Assembly: GCA_020081605.1 (NCBI GenBank)
Contig: JAHREC010000018.1
Coordinates: 1,178,001-1,242,000 of the forward strand
Origin: Albifimbria verrucaria
Lineage: Eukaryota; Ascomycota; Sordariomycetes; Hypocreales; Stachybotryaceae
Length of the DNA stretch: 64,000 bases
Direction of reading: 5' to 3'
Part shown: piece by piece, positions 47,296 through 59,410 of the stretch
Position numbering within the stretch: the first letter of the stretch is position 1
Layout of the letters: each line of letters starts with the position of its first letter
The notes under the pieces: model-generated
Told to the model about the DNA's origin: nothing
The model's input: the letters and a program-made list of their open reading frames with translations, nothing else
The model's database searches: none
Translations under genes and position numbers: made by a program

Positions 47296-50022
47296 ATGGA
47301 TGTACCTGAGCAGGAAGAGCCCATCCCAATCGATTTCGACGAAGACATGGACATGGACATGGACGTGGACATGGAATTGGGTTTGGATTTGAACTTGGAA
47401 ACGGAAACAGAAACACACGCGGATGTACAAAGTATTCACAGCAGCGATGATGAGATTGAGAATGGCGAATTGGATTACGACAACGGCGGTGACGATACGA
47501 CTGACGACCAGGAGATCACGTCAGAAGTTGAGTCAGCATCCATTGCTGGCGACGAGGAAGGGCAAGGGGACGAAGAAATTGATAATGGCGAGTCCCAATT
47601 CGCAGCGGTGGTAGATGGGTATGCCTCAGATGACTCTGAGGCATCCCCTACCATTATTTGGAGATGGCCTGAAGAATGCCAAGAAAGTTGCTATGTGTCC
47701 TGGATGCGGGTGCATGATAAATCCCTACTAAGAAAGCGTATTCTGCGAGAGGCTTTAGTCACCATTAGGAGATATCAAGCACAGCTTCGAGAGGCGCGGA
47801 GAAATTTGAGGGCGTTGGAAGAAAGCCGAGCCCGAGCAAGGAAGACAGAAAAGGTAACAAGCACTTTCTTATCATCGCAACATGACCACTAACATGCTTG
47901 CAGACTTGGCCGAGGCTTGTACAGGACTACGTTGCACGAAACATTCACGCTCTTGACTGGGATTCTATTTATCGCAAGTCCTGCTTGGAGTCGAACATGA
48001 GCCCTGTTAAGACCAAGCTTCATCCGGAGCTTAGACTCAGACCTCCTACCATCGACGATGTACCATCAAGCACGGAATCGTCCAGTGAAGACTCATCTTC
48101 CGTTGATGGTAGGCATCAAAGGACAAGTTCACTGAGCGAACACCCGGTCCAGCCAGAGCTCACTCTGTTCAGCGGCAAACACCAATGGAACTGCCTCTCT
48201 CCGCACAGATTCTCATTCTCCGTGAGCTTCTTGTCTACAAAGACAAGACTATCCATGCAATCTCTCGCCTGGACCCTGAGTTACCGTTAGATGAAGTTCA
48301 CATAAACGCTTGTGGACAGATTTCCTTGCTTCACCGCTTTCATATCGGTCGCAAGAGCGTCAGTCTAACATATGCACTGGATCCTCAGAGCCTCCTGGCA
48401 CCGCTCAGAGTCTGTCGAGCATGGAACTTTCTGGGTTGTCACTTCTTCTATGGCGAGAATACTTTTGCTTTCTCTTCTTTGGGCGAATAGGGTCGCTTCG
48501 CAGCAGGGATAAAAGCAAGACTTCAGCGCGTCCAACGTATTGAGATATTGTGGGTTGGATCTCAGTACTTGACTTATAACATCAACTCCCGAGGGAAGTA
48601 CATCTCCAGGCGTACGCAAGCCTTGCTATGGTTACCAGAGGCTATTCGTCTTCAGCAGATTGATGTGCACCTTAACGAAAGCTCTCGACAGTATAGGCGG
48701 CGCAAGCATGAGACGGCGGCTACTGTCCGCTACATGGCACAAAAGACAGCTATTCAGCCAAATTTCAGATTGAACAGAGCTTTGCGCACTCTACAAGGCT
48801 TGGATTATATCCTCTGCTTGCGGAACATGCGGGGAGTAAACTTTTGGGACTATGACCACTGGGTCGATCACGGATCCAAGCGAGCGGTTCGCGACTTTAC
48901 ATTCGTTAAGGATGTGAACAATAATGTTCAAAGGCCAAAAACTGCAGAGGATCGTGAGAAGTCGAAACTCCGCAAACTTATGCCTATAGATCCTAACTTT
49001 CCAAGTGGAAGCAAGGAAGAGATTGATGGGTGGTGGCAAATACTTGAGGAATGTGACACATACGAAGAGTTCTGCTCAGAAAACAACGCTGAGAGTGCTG
49101 GTTGTGATGATCTAGTTCCGTTAGGTCGTGACTCTATCGTTCTGGATAGTAGCGATGACGAGAGCAGCCAAGATACTGCCGATAGCCAGGACTCCGACAG
49201 CAGTTCAGATAGCGACAGCGATAGTTCCACTTCAGGAGATGACGCTGATGATGGGGAGATGGAGCTGCCTTCAATGCTGACCACAACGTGGGCGATGATA
49301 TTGAGATGGGGTTCGGAGATTTGGACTTGGGCCACACCACCAGCGAAGATGATGATGAGGCCAGTGACGATAGCGAGGATGATGGAAGCGGTGATGACGA
49401 CGACGGTGGAGAGGAGGACAATGGCGACGACAGACCTCTGAATAATGTCTCACGCATGAACACTCAACATAGGGACGTTTCGACACGTGCTGGCAGCCAC
49501 GCAGCTGAGAGCATCGATCTCACTGGAGGTGACAGTGGTGATGAAGACATGAGCGACGCCGCCACTGTGGTCGCGCCTAGCGAGGTCATTGATCTTACTA
49601 ATGACGATGGCATCGTTCCCAATCGATCCAGTGCGGCGGACAATGGCCAATTCAGACATCCGTCTACATTATCGAACATGTCCCACAGTAACAACCACAA
49701 CAGCAACTTCTTCAATTCGGAGGGATCACTGTTCGTACCGGACGGGATGCCTCTTCGCCGACATACATCGTCTCATCGGGGTGCAAGCACCATATCCCGG
49801 GATAGCAGTAATCGGGAGCTTTCTTATCCTCACGTTCCACCTTTCCGCCCTAGCTACCTATCTTCCACGCCGGCACGAGGCCAAAGCCTACGAGAGGAGA
49901 GCAGCTTGTTCTGTAGCCCGATTGGGGACACAGCCGATGCTCCTTCTACTCGCTCGTCGGTTGAAGGAAGCGCCAGGGGCTCTGCAGTGGATCCCGAGGA
50001 TGATTTGGATCAAATTGGGTGA
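47296..50022 (+). CDS. Large F-box-like protein with acidic ends and SUMO-interaction-like motifs; contains in-frame TAG
   Basis: I recognise the central part as a fungal F-box-type protein of unknown substrate. Exons are 47296-47853 and 47904-50022. The N-terminus is an acidic repeat (DEDMDMDMDVDMELGLDLN), then a basic coiled coil (LREARRNLRALEE). The F-box-like core begins ELPLSAQILILRELLVYKD and continues with RVCRAWNFLGCHFFYG, FAFSSLGE and GLDYILCLRNMRGVNFWDY. The C-terminal 300 residues are acidic and Ser-rich. Three motifs fit SUMO-binding consensus: SIVLDSSDDE (49136-49165), SIDLTGGDSGDED (49513-49545) and VIDLTNDDG (49585-49611). Two bases are missing, an A at about 48178-48181 (GKTPMELP) and a G at about 49254-49257. 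The TAG at 48488-48490 is in frame after SSLGE and cannot be explained by a lost base. About 891 residues if the TAG is read as sense. Confidence 0.7.
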
Positions 50023-50765
50023 GGATCGTTTGCATTTCAAGGGTTTGGGTAGGGAATTCGGGTGGCTTAGGGCCGTTGGGTGATCCAGGGAAGCGTGCTC
50101 GAAGGGATCGTCACTACGTTTATTTGTGCTTAGCTCAAAGGCTCCATTGCCTATGCCCGGTCGAGAAGACGGGACAGAAAGTCAGTTGCTTTTCCCGCAA
50201 AGGCGGGTTATTTGCAGATCGCCAAGTATCAGTTTCGTAGGAAATAGGATACTTAAAAATGGAGAATATTCCAACAAGTGACAAGTCGTGAGTAAAAAGA
50301 GTAAGACTGTTCATCGCAGGCTCTTAATTCTTCCTTAGAATGTTGATCGTGTAATCTTAGAGAAACAATCCTATACTAACATGAAAACATAAGAATATAT
50401 TTATATATTTGTCCAAATTATATCCTAATATTACCAAAATACACATTAAATATTGATCGGTTCTTGCTCTCACTTAACAGTGCTTGCGGTCCCTACTCTA
50501 TTGCTACCCACTTGAGTGAGTCCTCCCGTCGAGGCACCCGCTTCATCATGGGTCACGCAATCGATGCAACAGTTGGCGAAAATTGCCTATTACGGATGTG
50601 GGGAGATCGCGTGCTGGTGCTAGTGACGATAGTACGGCGCGACGAGCCGGCAGTTGTTCGTATAAGTGAGTATTTCCCTCTCAGAAGCTCACCCACGTCG
50701 GGTGACTCGAGTAGAAAGCTCTTTTGGTCTTCAATATCAAGATAAAAGTGTAATAAAATTCAATA
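50023..50765. other. Intergenic region, F-box-like gene to dioxygenase
   Basis: 740 bp. It contains an AT-rich island at about 50250-50465 (ATATTTATATATTTG-like) followed by a GC-normal promoter region. A 93-codon frame at 50464-50745 has no recognisable features. Confidence 0.55.
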
Positions 50766-52208
50766 ATGGCGACCGCACTTACAGTTCAGCCAACAGCCGC
50801 TCTGGGGCCGCCTGGCCAGCCTGATATTGCGTATGCTCCCGATTTCCAGAAATATCAGGCTCGCTCTGTTCGTCGTGTTCAAAGCGAAGAGCTTCCTCCG
50901 GGGTTCCAGAAGGCTTTCCGACCGAACTCAAGGGAGATCTTGTGTGGGAGGGCGAAACGGTCGGCGAGACGTACGACTGGACTTTTGTTCTGTCGGAGCA
51001 GCAGCTGGCCGAAGTCGATGATGCTCTTAAGCACTTCCAGTGTAAGTCGCAATGCCTAATAACAATTATTTTCAGATTCTAATGTATTCTGTTCCAGCCT
51101 TGAATCTTCCTTCCGGGCATATATCGCAGGAGACGTTTCCTCTTCCTACTCTCCATTCAGAGCTACGTCGGCTCTCGTCCGAGCTTCACACCGGCCACGG
51201 ATTCTTCGTGATCCGCGGCTTAAATGTGGACAAGTACACCCGCAAGGAGAACATAATCATCTACGCCGGTATTTCGTCGCACATAGCTCCTCAGCGCGGC
51301 CGACAAGATCTTAAATATGAGGGCAAGGAGGCCTCCGTGGTGGTAACGCACATTAAGGACTTGAGCACCCAGGCGCTTGCAAGTGGTGTGATCGGTAGTC
51401 CTGCGTATACAACAGACAAGCAAGTCTTCCACACGGATGCGGGCGACATCATATCGTTGTTCGCATTGGAGACTGCTGCTGAAGGAGGCGCCAGTAAACT
51501 TGCAAGCACATGGCGTGTGTATAATGAGCTGGCTCGTACTCGACCTGATTTGATCCACACGCTCTCACAAGATTGGCCTGTGGACATGTAAGCGATTTTG
51601 CTCTCCATCTCGAGCGTTCCATGGTAAACTAACGGCTATACAGCTTCACCCGCACGCAACCCGACAAGAAGTATACCCTGCGGCCGTTGCTGTACCATCA
51701 GCCCGCTACGGAATCATCCCCAGAACGTGTGGCTTTACAATACGCCCGTCGATACTTCGTCGGTTTCGGTGCACTGCAGCGTAGTATTGATATTCCCCAA
51801 TCACAGAGGCGCAAGCTGAAGCACTGGATGCCGTTCATTTCCTCGGTGAGAAATTCTGCGTCTCCACAAACTTCCAAAAGGCGATATCCAGTACATCAAC
51901 AACCTGGCCATTTTCCATGCTCGAGACGGGTTCACGGATACCCCGAGAAGCAGTGAGTGCTCCAATCAAATCCATCGTGTGGACCGGTGTTGGTCCTAAA
52001 GAGAAAGACACGGCTGACCAGATTACGCGATCTCCAATTGTAAAGACGTCACCTTCTACGGCAGTGGCTTCGTGATCCCGAAAATTCTTGGGAGACTCCA
52101 GCTCAGCTGCAGGATAAGTGGAAGGAACTGTATGATGGCTTGACTCCAGAGTCCCAGGTCTTTCCTGAGGAACCATATATTCGTAGTGAGAGCAACAAGG
52201 GCCGTTGA
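50766..52208 (+). CDS. TauD/TfdA-family 2-oxoglutarate dioxygenase
   Basis: Fe(II)/2-oxoglutarate-dependent oxygenase of the TauD (taurine dioxygenase/clavaminate synthase-like) family; the substrate of the fungal members is mostly unknown. Four exons: 50766-51041, 51098-51587, 51644-51952 and 52046-52208. The iron-binding residues are visible: HTD in KQVFHTDAGDIISL and the distal His in NLAIFHARDGF, with the 2-oxoglutarate-binding Arg in KQRHLLRQWLRDP. The N-terminal half (GETYDWTFVLSEQQLAEVDD) and the FFVIRGLNVDKY segment are typical of the fungal clade. Four missing bases: C after GF in exon 1, then C, G and C in exon 3 (SIDIP-PITEAQ, NFQKG-DIQYINN, DTP-EKQ). With them 413 codons fit exactly. 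Confidence 0.9.
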
Positions 52209-53318
52209 GTAGGTAGGTATTTATACATGCATCAAGAGATTTACAACACCTCCTAAAACGCATCAGCGTAGTATTCATGTTTACGCGCGTAATTAATCCA
52301 GATAACATACAACCTTGGATCGGGTTCCATGCGAGATGGCAAGGTCATGGAACGATAGTCTGACGGCGTAAGCGAGTGCCTTGCAGCCATCTTACCACAG
52401 TAACAGGGCAGAAATTACGCATATCTAGCGTAGATATCTCGACAACTAATCAACAAAATATGTAATAAATTGAGAATAACATGGTACTAAATACGGCAGA
52501 ACTCACGCAGACCTGGTCTGGTGTAGATATCTCGGCAATTAACCAACCAAATATCTAACAATAAACAAGTAAATATATAATAATTATTAATAGCATAGTA
52601 ATAAATAAACAAATTAATGCATCGTTCTCAAGGCTCCTCATAAGTAAAACCCTTTACCAGAATGGAGATCGCGAGGTAGGCGAAACTTTTGTCATGTCAC
52701 TGTATGCCGGCCCATCAACAAAATTCTTGGCTTTGATATCACAACGGCTCCCGGTCCAATCACATTGTAGATCCAAATGAAACCACGAACTTCTGGAAGT
52801 CCAGACCCTCGTTCAATGGGTCCGTCATGGTTGCACCACAGCAGCTAGGTGCGTACACCGGTATCATCCAGGATGCAATGTAACAAAGAAACCTGAACGT
52901 GGCAAGGATTTCTGTAGTGCCAGGGTCCGTGTTATCCTATCGAGATGGTTGGTTCCAGGTGGTGGTGTACTGCAGAAACATGCCCAGTCCAAAAACGCCA
53001 ACAAGGAGCACATTGCGTGATGCTTGGCTACTCCCCACCAGGAAGGTCAGTTGTTTCGATAGCTTCGGCCAATCCTGGATGTCGGCAATATTTCATGAAT
53101 TGCGTATAAGCTTAAAACGGTAGGGATTAGTGCCATATTAACCCAAGTATGGAGGAGTACCTCTTGGGTTTATAATGAAGCCAGCCCTGGCCTCGTGTGG
53201 CAGGTAGATGTGATTGAAGGCACCGGCACTCCATCATCCATTCACGCCGTCGCGGTCGGCCCTTATCAGAAGATAAGTGAAGCTTTCGTTGATCCCATCT
53301 CCGATCGAATTAATCGCC
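52209..53318. other. Intergenic AT-rich region with degenerate repeat and decayed frame
   Basis: 1.1 kb between the dioxygenase and the permease. From 52400 to 52650 it is AT-rich and contains an imperfect direct repeat (see repeat entry). On minus, 53087-52740 holds a frame open for about 115 codons apart from one TAG, with two hydrophobic stretches (VLLVGVFGLGMFLQY and FRFLCYIASWMIPVYA) but no ATG; I do not recognise it. Confidence 0.5.
52431..52560. repeat. Imperfect direct repeat, AT-rich
   Basis: TAGATATCTCG starts at 52431 and again at about 52524, each followed by a similar AT-rich stretch ending near AAATAT. Most differences between the copies are transitions (C/T or A/G), reminiscent of repeat-induced point mutation, but the copies are too short to be sure. 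Confidence 0.55.
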
Positions 53319-55553
53319 ATGGGTTCCCTCTTCAACAAAGTCAAGGTCTGGTCCTCGACCCAGGACGCCAGGACGCCTTCTGGTGATGCCTATGCCTCCG
53401 ACAGCGAGCCCTCAATCATTCGTGACGGCGACCTCGCCTACACATTGGCGAAGGCAGGCAATGGATCCAAGCCGTCATATCAGGAGGCCGTCGGTGCCCC
53501 AGTCGAGTCTGATTCGCCTTTGGGCTACCATGTCTCGTGGGTCACAGTCATTTTCCTCAACGTCAACCAGATGATTGGAACCGGTATCTTCTCAACTCGT
53601 AAGTACTGCTGCCGATTACAACTCAGGGGTGGGATATACTGACCTTCTGAAGCCGGATCTATCCTGCGTGATACTGGCTCGATCGGACTCGCCCTCATCT
53701 ATTGGACAATCGGTTTCTTCATGGCCATTTCAGGTTTCGCAGTGTACCTCGAATTGGCCAGTTATTTCCCAACCGAAGCGGTTCAGAGGCCGTCTATCTC
53801 GAGCAGGCCTATCCTCGCCCCAAATATCTTTTCCCCATTGCCTTCGCTGTCCAGTCGGTCATTCTCTCTTTCAGTGCCAGCAATGCGATCGGTACGTCTG
53901 GAGCTCTTACTCTGGCCGAGTTCTGGCGAAGCTGACTTGACCGGTATAGTGCTCTCTCGTTACGTTTGGAGAATTGCGGAAGTAGAGCCAACCCCTTGGC
54001 AAATGAAGGAGTTGCTATCGCAGCATACACCGCAGCTGTTATCTGTAGGTTCATCAAGCTACTGATTCTTGCCATAGCGGAAACTGACCATATTAGGTGT
54101 CATCGCGCATAACAAATATTCGCTTTGGGCAACCAACGCCTTTGGTGTCTTGAAGATCCTCACGTTGATTTTGTCAGTGCAGTTACTCCTTCTTCCGAAT
54201 CGTCACTAACAACCCTTGCAGCATCAGCATCACCGGCTTCGTGGTCCTTGGTGGCAACGTAGATAGAATCCCTGAGCCGGGCGTCAACTTCCAGAACGCT
54301 TTCGAAGGAACAACCGATAGCGGCAACAGCCTTGCGATAGCCTTGGTCAACATTGTATTTTCGTATACAGGATATCAGAACGCCTTCAACGTGGTCAACG
54401 AGATCAAGAACCCCATTCGCACCATCCGCATATATGGCTTCATTTCCGTTGTACTGGTTGCCATCCTTTACATGCTTTGCAACATTGCATACTTTGCAGC
54501 AGGTGAGTATGCCGTCTTTAAGTACCCTCAGCAATGAAATTGACTAGTATTTCTAGTTCCCAAGGCGGAGTTCGCCGCATCCAAAGAGATTGCCGCTGCC
54601 GTGTTCTTCACCACCGTCTTTGGTAGAGGAGGTGCGGTAACCGCGCTCAACGTTCTTGTGCTGCTCAGCGCCTTTGGAAACTTGCTTGCCGTCCTGATTG
54701 GCTCTTCTCGAATGATACGCGAGATCGGAAGGTATGGAATAAACATTGACGGATATGACGGTTGAGCAAATGTTGACTGATATTTCTGCAGACAAGGCGT
54801 GCTTCCTTACACCAACTTCTGGGTTTCCACCAAGCCATTCGGAACTCCCATTGGACCCTATGCGCTTAAATGGCTGGTGACCTTTATCATGATCGTTGCT
54901 CCACCCGCGGGTGATGCTTTCCAGTTCGGTAAGACTTTGCCTAAGACTCAATAATTTGAAGAACACAATCTAACGTCCAGTACAGTCGTCAGTCTCAAGA
55001 CGTACCCAGAGGGCATCTTCCACTTCGCCATGGCCGTTGGTCTGTATCTCATTCGCGCCCGTCGCAAGCGTGTTGGAAAGACGAATACTGGCTTCAAGGC
55101 TTGGGATGCCCTTTTGATTTTCTTCATCCTCCTTCAGGTTTATATCCTCGCAATGCCCTGGTACCCTCCCAAGGGCGGTATCTATGCAGGAGACGTCAGT
55201 TTCTTCTATGCGACGTATTGTATCGTCGGTATCGCAGTGTAAGTGATATGCTAGTTGTCCATCCCCTGACATGCGTGCGTGGCTGACGGTTCGGATTTAG
55301 CTTGGTCGTATGTGGTTTGTACTACTGGGTATGGATGTATGTGCTGCCCAAGTATGGCAATTACGAGCTCCGAAACGAGATCCAGGACGTGGACGACAAC
55401 GGAGCCAACACTCATCGCCTGATCAAGGTGCCGAAAGACAAGCTTCAGGAGTGGGATGCAACCCACGACGAGGCTGGAGCATTGCGCCGGCGTTACGGGT
55501 CCGAAGGCTCACTTGAGGGCACTGTACGTGATGAGAAGACGGCCGAGGTGTAG
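53319..55553 (+). CDS. MUP1: MUP1-like high-affinity methionine permease
   Basis: Plasma-membrane amino-acid permease of the APC/LAT branch, close to yeast Mup1/Mup3 (methionine uptake). Nine exons: 53319-53598, 53653-53891, 53950-54044, 54097-54172, 54222-54502, 54557-54731, 54792-54928, 54986-55238 and 55301-55553. The first helix contains the transport signature MIGTGIFST. About 11-12 hydrophobic segments follow, for example FFMAISGFAVYLELASYFP, VNIVFSYTGYQNAFNVVNEI and LLVLLSAFGNLLAVL-type helices. The long hydrophilic C-terminus (LPKYGNYELRNEIQDVD) resembles Mup1 tails that carry ubiquitin-dependent sorting signals. Two bases are missing: C near 53774 (FPTRSGSEA) and G near 54009 (MKGVAIAAYT). 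With both, 596 codons fit. The start ATG at 53319 is preferred over a GTG at 53277. Confidence 0.94.
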
Positions 55554-57495
55554 GAAGGATATCCGTGCTGTTGTTTTTTACTTCATCGAAGCTGCAAACA
55601 TCCGGGTTACGGTCCGTCTAAGCGAGTTGTGGAGGATGCATCTCCGCGCCCAGCTTCGCTAGTTTATTGATACATATTTGGTCACATGAATCATGGCTCG
55701 TCCTCCTTGGGCATGTTGAAGAAACTGTGAACGTGTGAATCCCTCGGGCATATTGGTAGATGTCATAGGAGACATGGTTGATGCGACGTATCATGGTGGA
55801 GTTCTGTGTCATACGTAGGTGCCTGACCTAATGCGCTGGCGTTGCTGCGTGCATGGATGAACAAGACCAAGTTCTCAAGGTTGAGCCTGAGCCATGGGGT
55901 ACGAGTCATAGTGTGAGTTGGCCCAAGACAAATATGAGCAATTTAAAGCCGTGGTTTTAGGGGTTTGGGGAAGGGGCTGAGTATATTCAGACACAACGGG
56001 ATGGGTTACTAATCCAAATGAAAATGTTTTACCAGGAGAATAGCAAGAAGGAAACAGAATATCAACCTAAAGATAGAGGAACTCAAAGTAAAAAACAACA
56101 ACATTAATATGTTCAACTGTTTTGGTTTTGGGTGACGATACGGCTTGTGGCTTGATGCTTCTTAAGCTACCCTGTAGTTGCAGATGAGGCATTCGCGTCC
56201 ATAGCATGCACAATGGGCTCCAAAGTCATGATTGATTCCATTTCTCAAAGCTACAGTAGCAAGTGGAAAGCAATAAAATAGGGACCGCAAGCATTTATAG
56301 GTAAGAATAAGGATTGATGTATGTTATATTTACATTTAGATAAAGTCTGGATATTACATGAATCAGATCAGTATATCCTTATAGGCATATCCTTCTATTT
56401 TCACATTAACTTATGAACTTTCTTCCGAGACTTCACGACTGGTGTTCTAAGAGAGAGTCCAAGGTCTGCACTCTGCAGTCCTTCTTCCTTTGCTCGTCAC
56501 TTGAGTCGCAGCCACCACCTTGCTATACAGCGCTGTACAGAACCCAATGGACCAAGGCCCCGCTCGCTGGCCTGCGAGTGGGCGGTGTGGCTGGGGAACT
56601 GCTGGGGTCTCCGGTAGCGTGACGTAGCCATGGCAATGTACCTGTCCTGGCCGTGGCTAACCCAGGGTACTGCGCGGACCCACCGCCTGCCCCGTGGAAC
56701 TGCACCACCCAGGCAGGACAGGCTTGTAATGCTCGATACCGTTGGGCACAGCCAGGTACAGCCATACGTAATCAGCCGGTGCGCATCCTATAACCTTGCC
56801 TTAACATTACATTCCCAGCAAGGTGATGAGCCGACCTGATCCTACCCGGCCCTGGCTACCTATTTTCTCTCCTCAACGAGCCTGACCCTTCAGACCCTCA
56901 CCACGCCCGGCCACATCGCCATTCTTCCTCTGCCCGACATCGTCGAGTCGCATCACCTGCGCGCCTCGTCGCCGCGGCTCCTCTCCTTTCCCCGCCGCCC
57001 CCACCGCGGCCTTTTTCCCACACGAGCTCGAAGCTTGGCCTCTCCGTCCGGCTACGTGATACAATCCGTCGACACATCCTCCCCCTCCTGCGCCGCTCTC
57101 TGCATCCGTCCCGGCCTTCGTGCTCAATCGACGAGCTGCGATCACCTCCCGCGCATATCCTCTTGGACAAGTCAACAGTAACCCTCAGCGGCCCCAAGAA
57201 CAGCCTCAGTCATCGGGTGCCGACCGTACCGCAGCCTCCCGCGTGTCACCAACGCATCTACCTGCCTTTGATCCTCCGTCGCCGAACTTGCGGCCAGCCT
57301 CGGAGTTTTGGGTTTGGATCATAACAAGTTTCCAAGTCGCATTACACCTTAATCGCCTCGCCAGACCACGCGCTGCTCCTCACTCAACACAGGGACCTTT
57401 GCGCACTCACACGTGACGTGGTCACCATCGACCCCCAAGCGGCCAATTCACATCTCCAGTCATAGTCAGCTACGAGCTGACACCAGTCGCCCATC
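55554..57495. other. 1.9 kb intergenic region, permease to epsin
   Basis: Contains the permease 3' UTR, an AT-rich patch around 56290-56410, and a CT-rich upstream region for epsin. No gene recognised; minus-strand frames near 56870-57195 are repeat-driven and lack domains. Confidence 0.55.
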
Positions 57496-59410
57496 ATGTC
57501 GAGGGTTATGAGAAGTGTCAAGAATGTGACCAAGGGGTATTCGGCTACCCAGGTCAAGGTCAGAGAAGGTTAGCGCTCACCATCGCGCCTGCTACGCATT
57601 CGACCGCTAACTTCCGCGTCAATTTAGCTACCAGCAATGATCCATGGGGCCCCACGGGCACTCAGATGAGCGAGATCGCCCAAATGACCTTCAACACGTA
57701 CGTCCAAATCAGAAACCATGGCGCAATGTCAAAAAGTCTATTCAATGTCAACTGACCCGTCCACTCAGATCCACCGATTTCTACGACATCATGGACATGC
57801 TCGATAAGCGCCTCAACGACAAGGGCAAGAACTGGCGACATGTTCTCAAGGCCCTGAAAGTCTTGGATTATTGCTTACATGAGGGTTCCGAGTTGGTTGT
57901 GACTTGGGCCCGTCAAAGCATTTACATCATCAAGACATTGCGGGAGTTTCAATACGTTGACGAGGAAGGTCGCGATGTTGGCCAGAATGGTAACGAGCCT
58001 CCAAGCATCCCTAATTGAAACAGCCTTACTGACTCTTTAAAGTGCGCGTCGCGGCCAAGGAACTCACCTCTCTCATCCTTGACGAGGAACGACTGCGAGC
58101 CGAGCGCACTGATCGCAAATCGTGGAAGTCCCGTGTGACCGGCTTGGAGGAGAACATGCCTCACCACCAGGGTGAATCATCTCATAGGCCGCCGCGTGAG
58201 AGGAGACAGATGACCGACGAGGAAGATGCTGAGTATCGCCTTGCTCTCGAGGCCAGCAAATACCAGGAGGAAGAGGACCGAAGAAAGCGAGAAAGCCGAC
58301 AGCACGCCCACGAAGATGACGATGATCTCGCAAAGGCAATCAAACTCAGCAAGGAGGAGGAGGAAAGGAGGCGTCGAGAGCTTGAAGAGAGCAATGCATC
58401 ATCCTTGTTCGACGACGACCCGATCCAGACCTCGCAGCCTCAGCACACTGGTTTCAACCAAGGATACCAGCAGGGCAATCCCGTGGACTTCTTTGCCAAC
58501 CCCATTGACCAGAATCAACTGCAGCCCCAGCCAACAAGCTTCATGGCGAATGCCTACACCGGGTTTCAGCAACAGCAGCAGCAGCCGCAGCCCACGGGGA
58601 TCCAGCCCAACTACAATGGCCTCTACGGCATGCAGACTGGCCAGACTGTGGATCCTTATGGACAGCAGCAGAACCTGCAGGCCTTCCAGCCGCAACCCAC
58701 GGGCTACAATCCCTATGCCCAGCAGCAACAGCAACAACAGATCTCATCCCCATCTCCCCGACCCTTCGGTCCAGGCCGGTAGTAACAACCCTTGGGCCAC
58801 CGGCACGATGCAGCAGCAGCCACAAAGCCTGCAGCCTACGCCAACCGGTTCAAACAATCCCTTCGCTCAATTTAACCGTTCTCAGTCAGCCAGGCCGACC
58901 ATGAGCTCTCTCGGCTCGCTACCCGAGCAAAAGACATTGACCACCTTCAACCAACCCCAGCAACTGCAGATGCAGCCACAGCAGCAACAGGGTTTCAATC
59001 AGCAACAACAGCAACAGGCCTTCAACCAGCAGCAGCAGCAGGCCGCTTTCGGCCAGCCGCAGAGGGAGCTGAGCGAGCACGAGTCTAAGCTCAACTCGCT
59101 GCTTGCCTCGGGTGACGGTATGGACACATATGGCAACACTGGCAACTTGCGTATCCCCGCACAGCACACAGCTCCTGGCACCTTCGTCAACAGCGCCGGT
59201 GCTGGTATCAACCAGCTCACTTCTCAGGCTACCGGCAACAATCCGTTCCTGCGACAGCAGTTTACAGGCATGCCGAACATCACATATGGGGCCAGTCAGA
59301 TCCCTAGCGCCACTGGTCCCGCCAACATGAACGGGCAAAACAACAACCCGTTCGGTGCCAGGCCGCCCCAGCAACAAGCTCAGCAGAGCAACGATCTCAT
59401 CCAGTTTTAA
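57496..59410 (+). CDS. ENT1: Epsin (ENT1/ENT2 type), endocytic clathrin adaptor
   Basis: ENTH-domain protein that binds phosphoinositides, ubiquitylated cargo, clathrin and EH-domain proteins during endocytosis. Four exons: 57496-57568, 57628-57697, 57769-57989 and 58043-59410. The ENTH domain spans about residues 10-150 (TSNDPWGPTGTQMSEIAQMT, DFYDIMDMLDKRLNDKGKNW, ALKVLDYCLHEGSELV). Two UIMs follow (DAEYRLALEASKYQ and DDLAKAIKLSKEEEE). The C-terminal half is Gln-rich with repeated QPTG units and three NPF motifs (NNPFAQF, NNPFLRQQF, NNPFGARP). LQPTPTGS and FQPQPTGY resemble the LxxQxTG sites phosphorylated by Prk1/Ark1 kinases. One frame break near 58750-58775 needs two bases; after that 577 codons fit and the protein ends QSNDLIQF. 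Confidence 0.95.

Noticed and set aside
48491..48550. TAG in the F-box-like gene as a readthrough signal
   Set aside because: TAG GGT CGC does not match the CTA-type readthrough context known from fungi; kept only as a sequence check.
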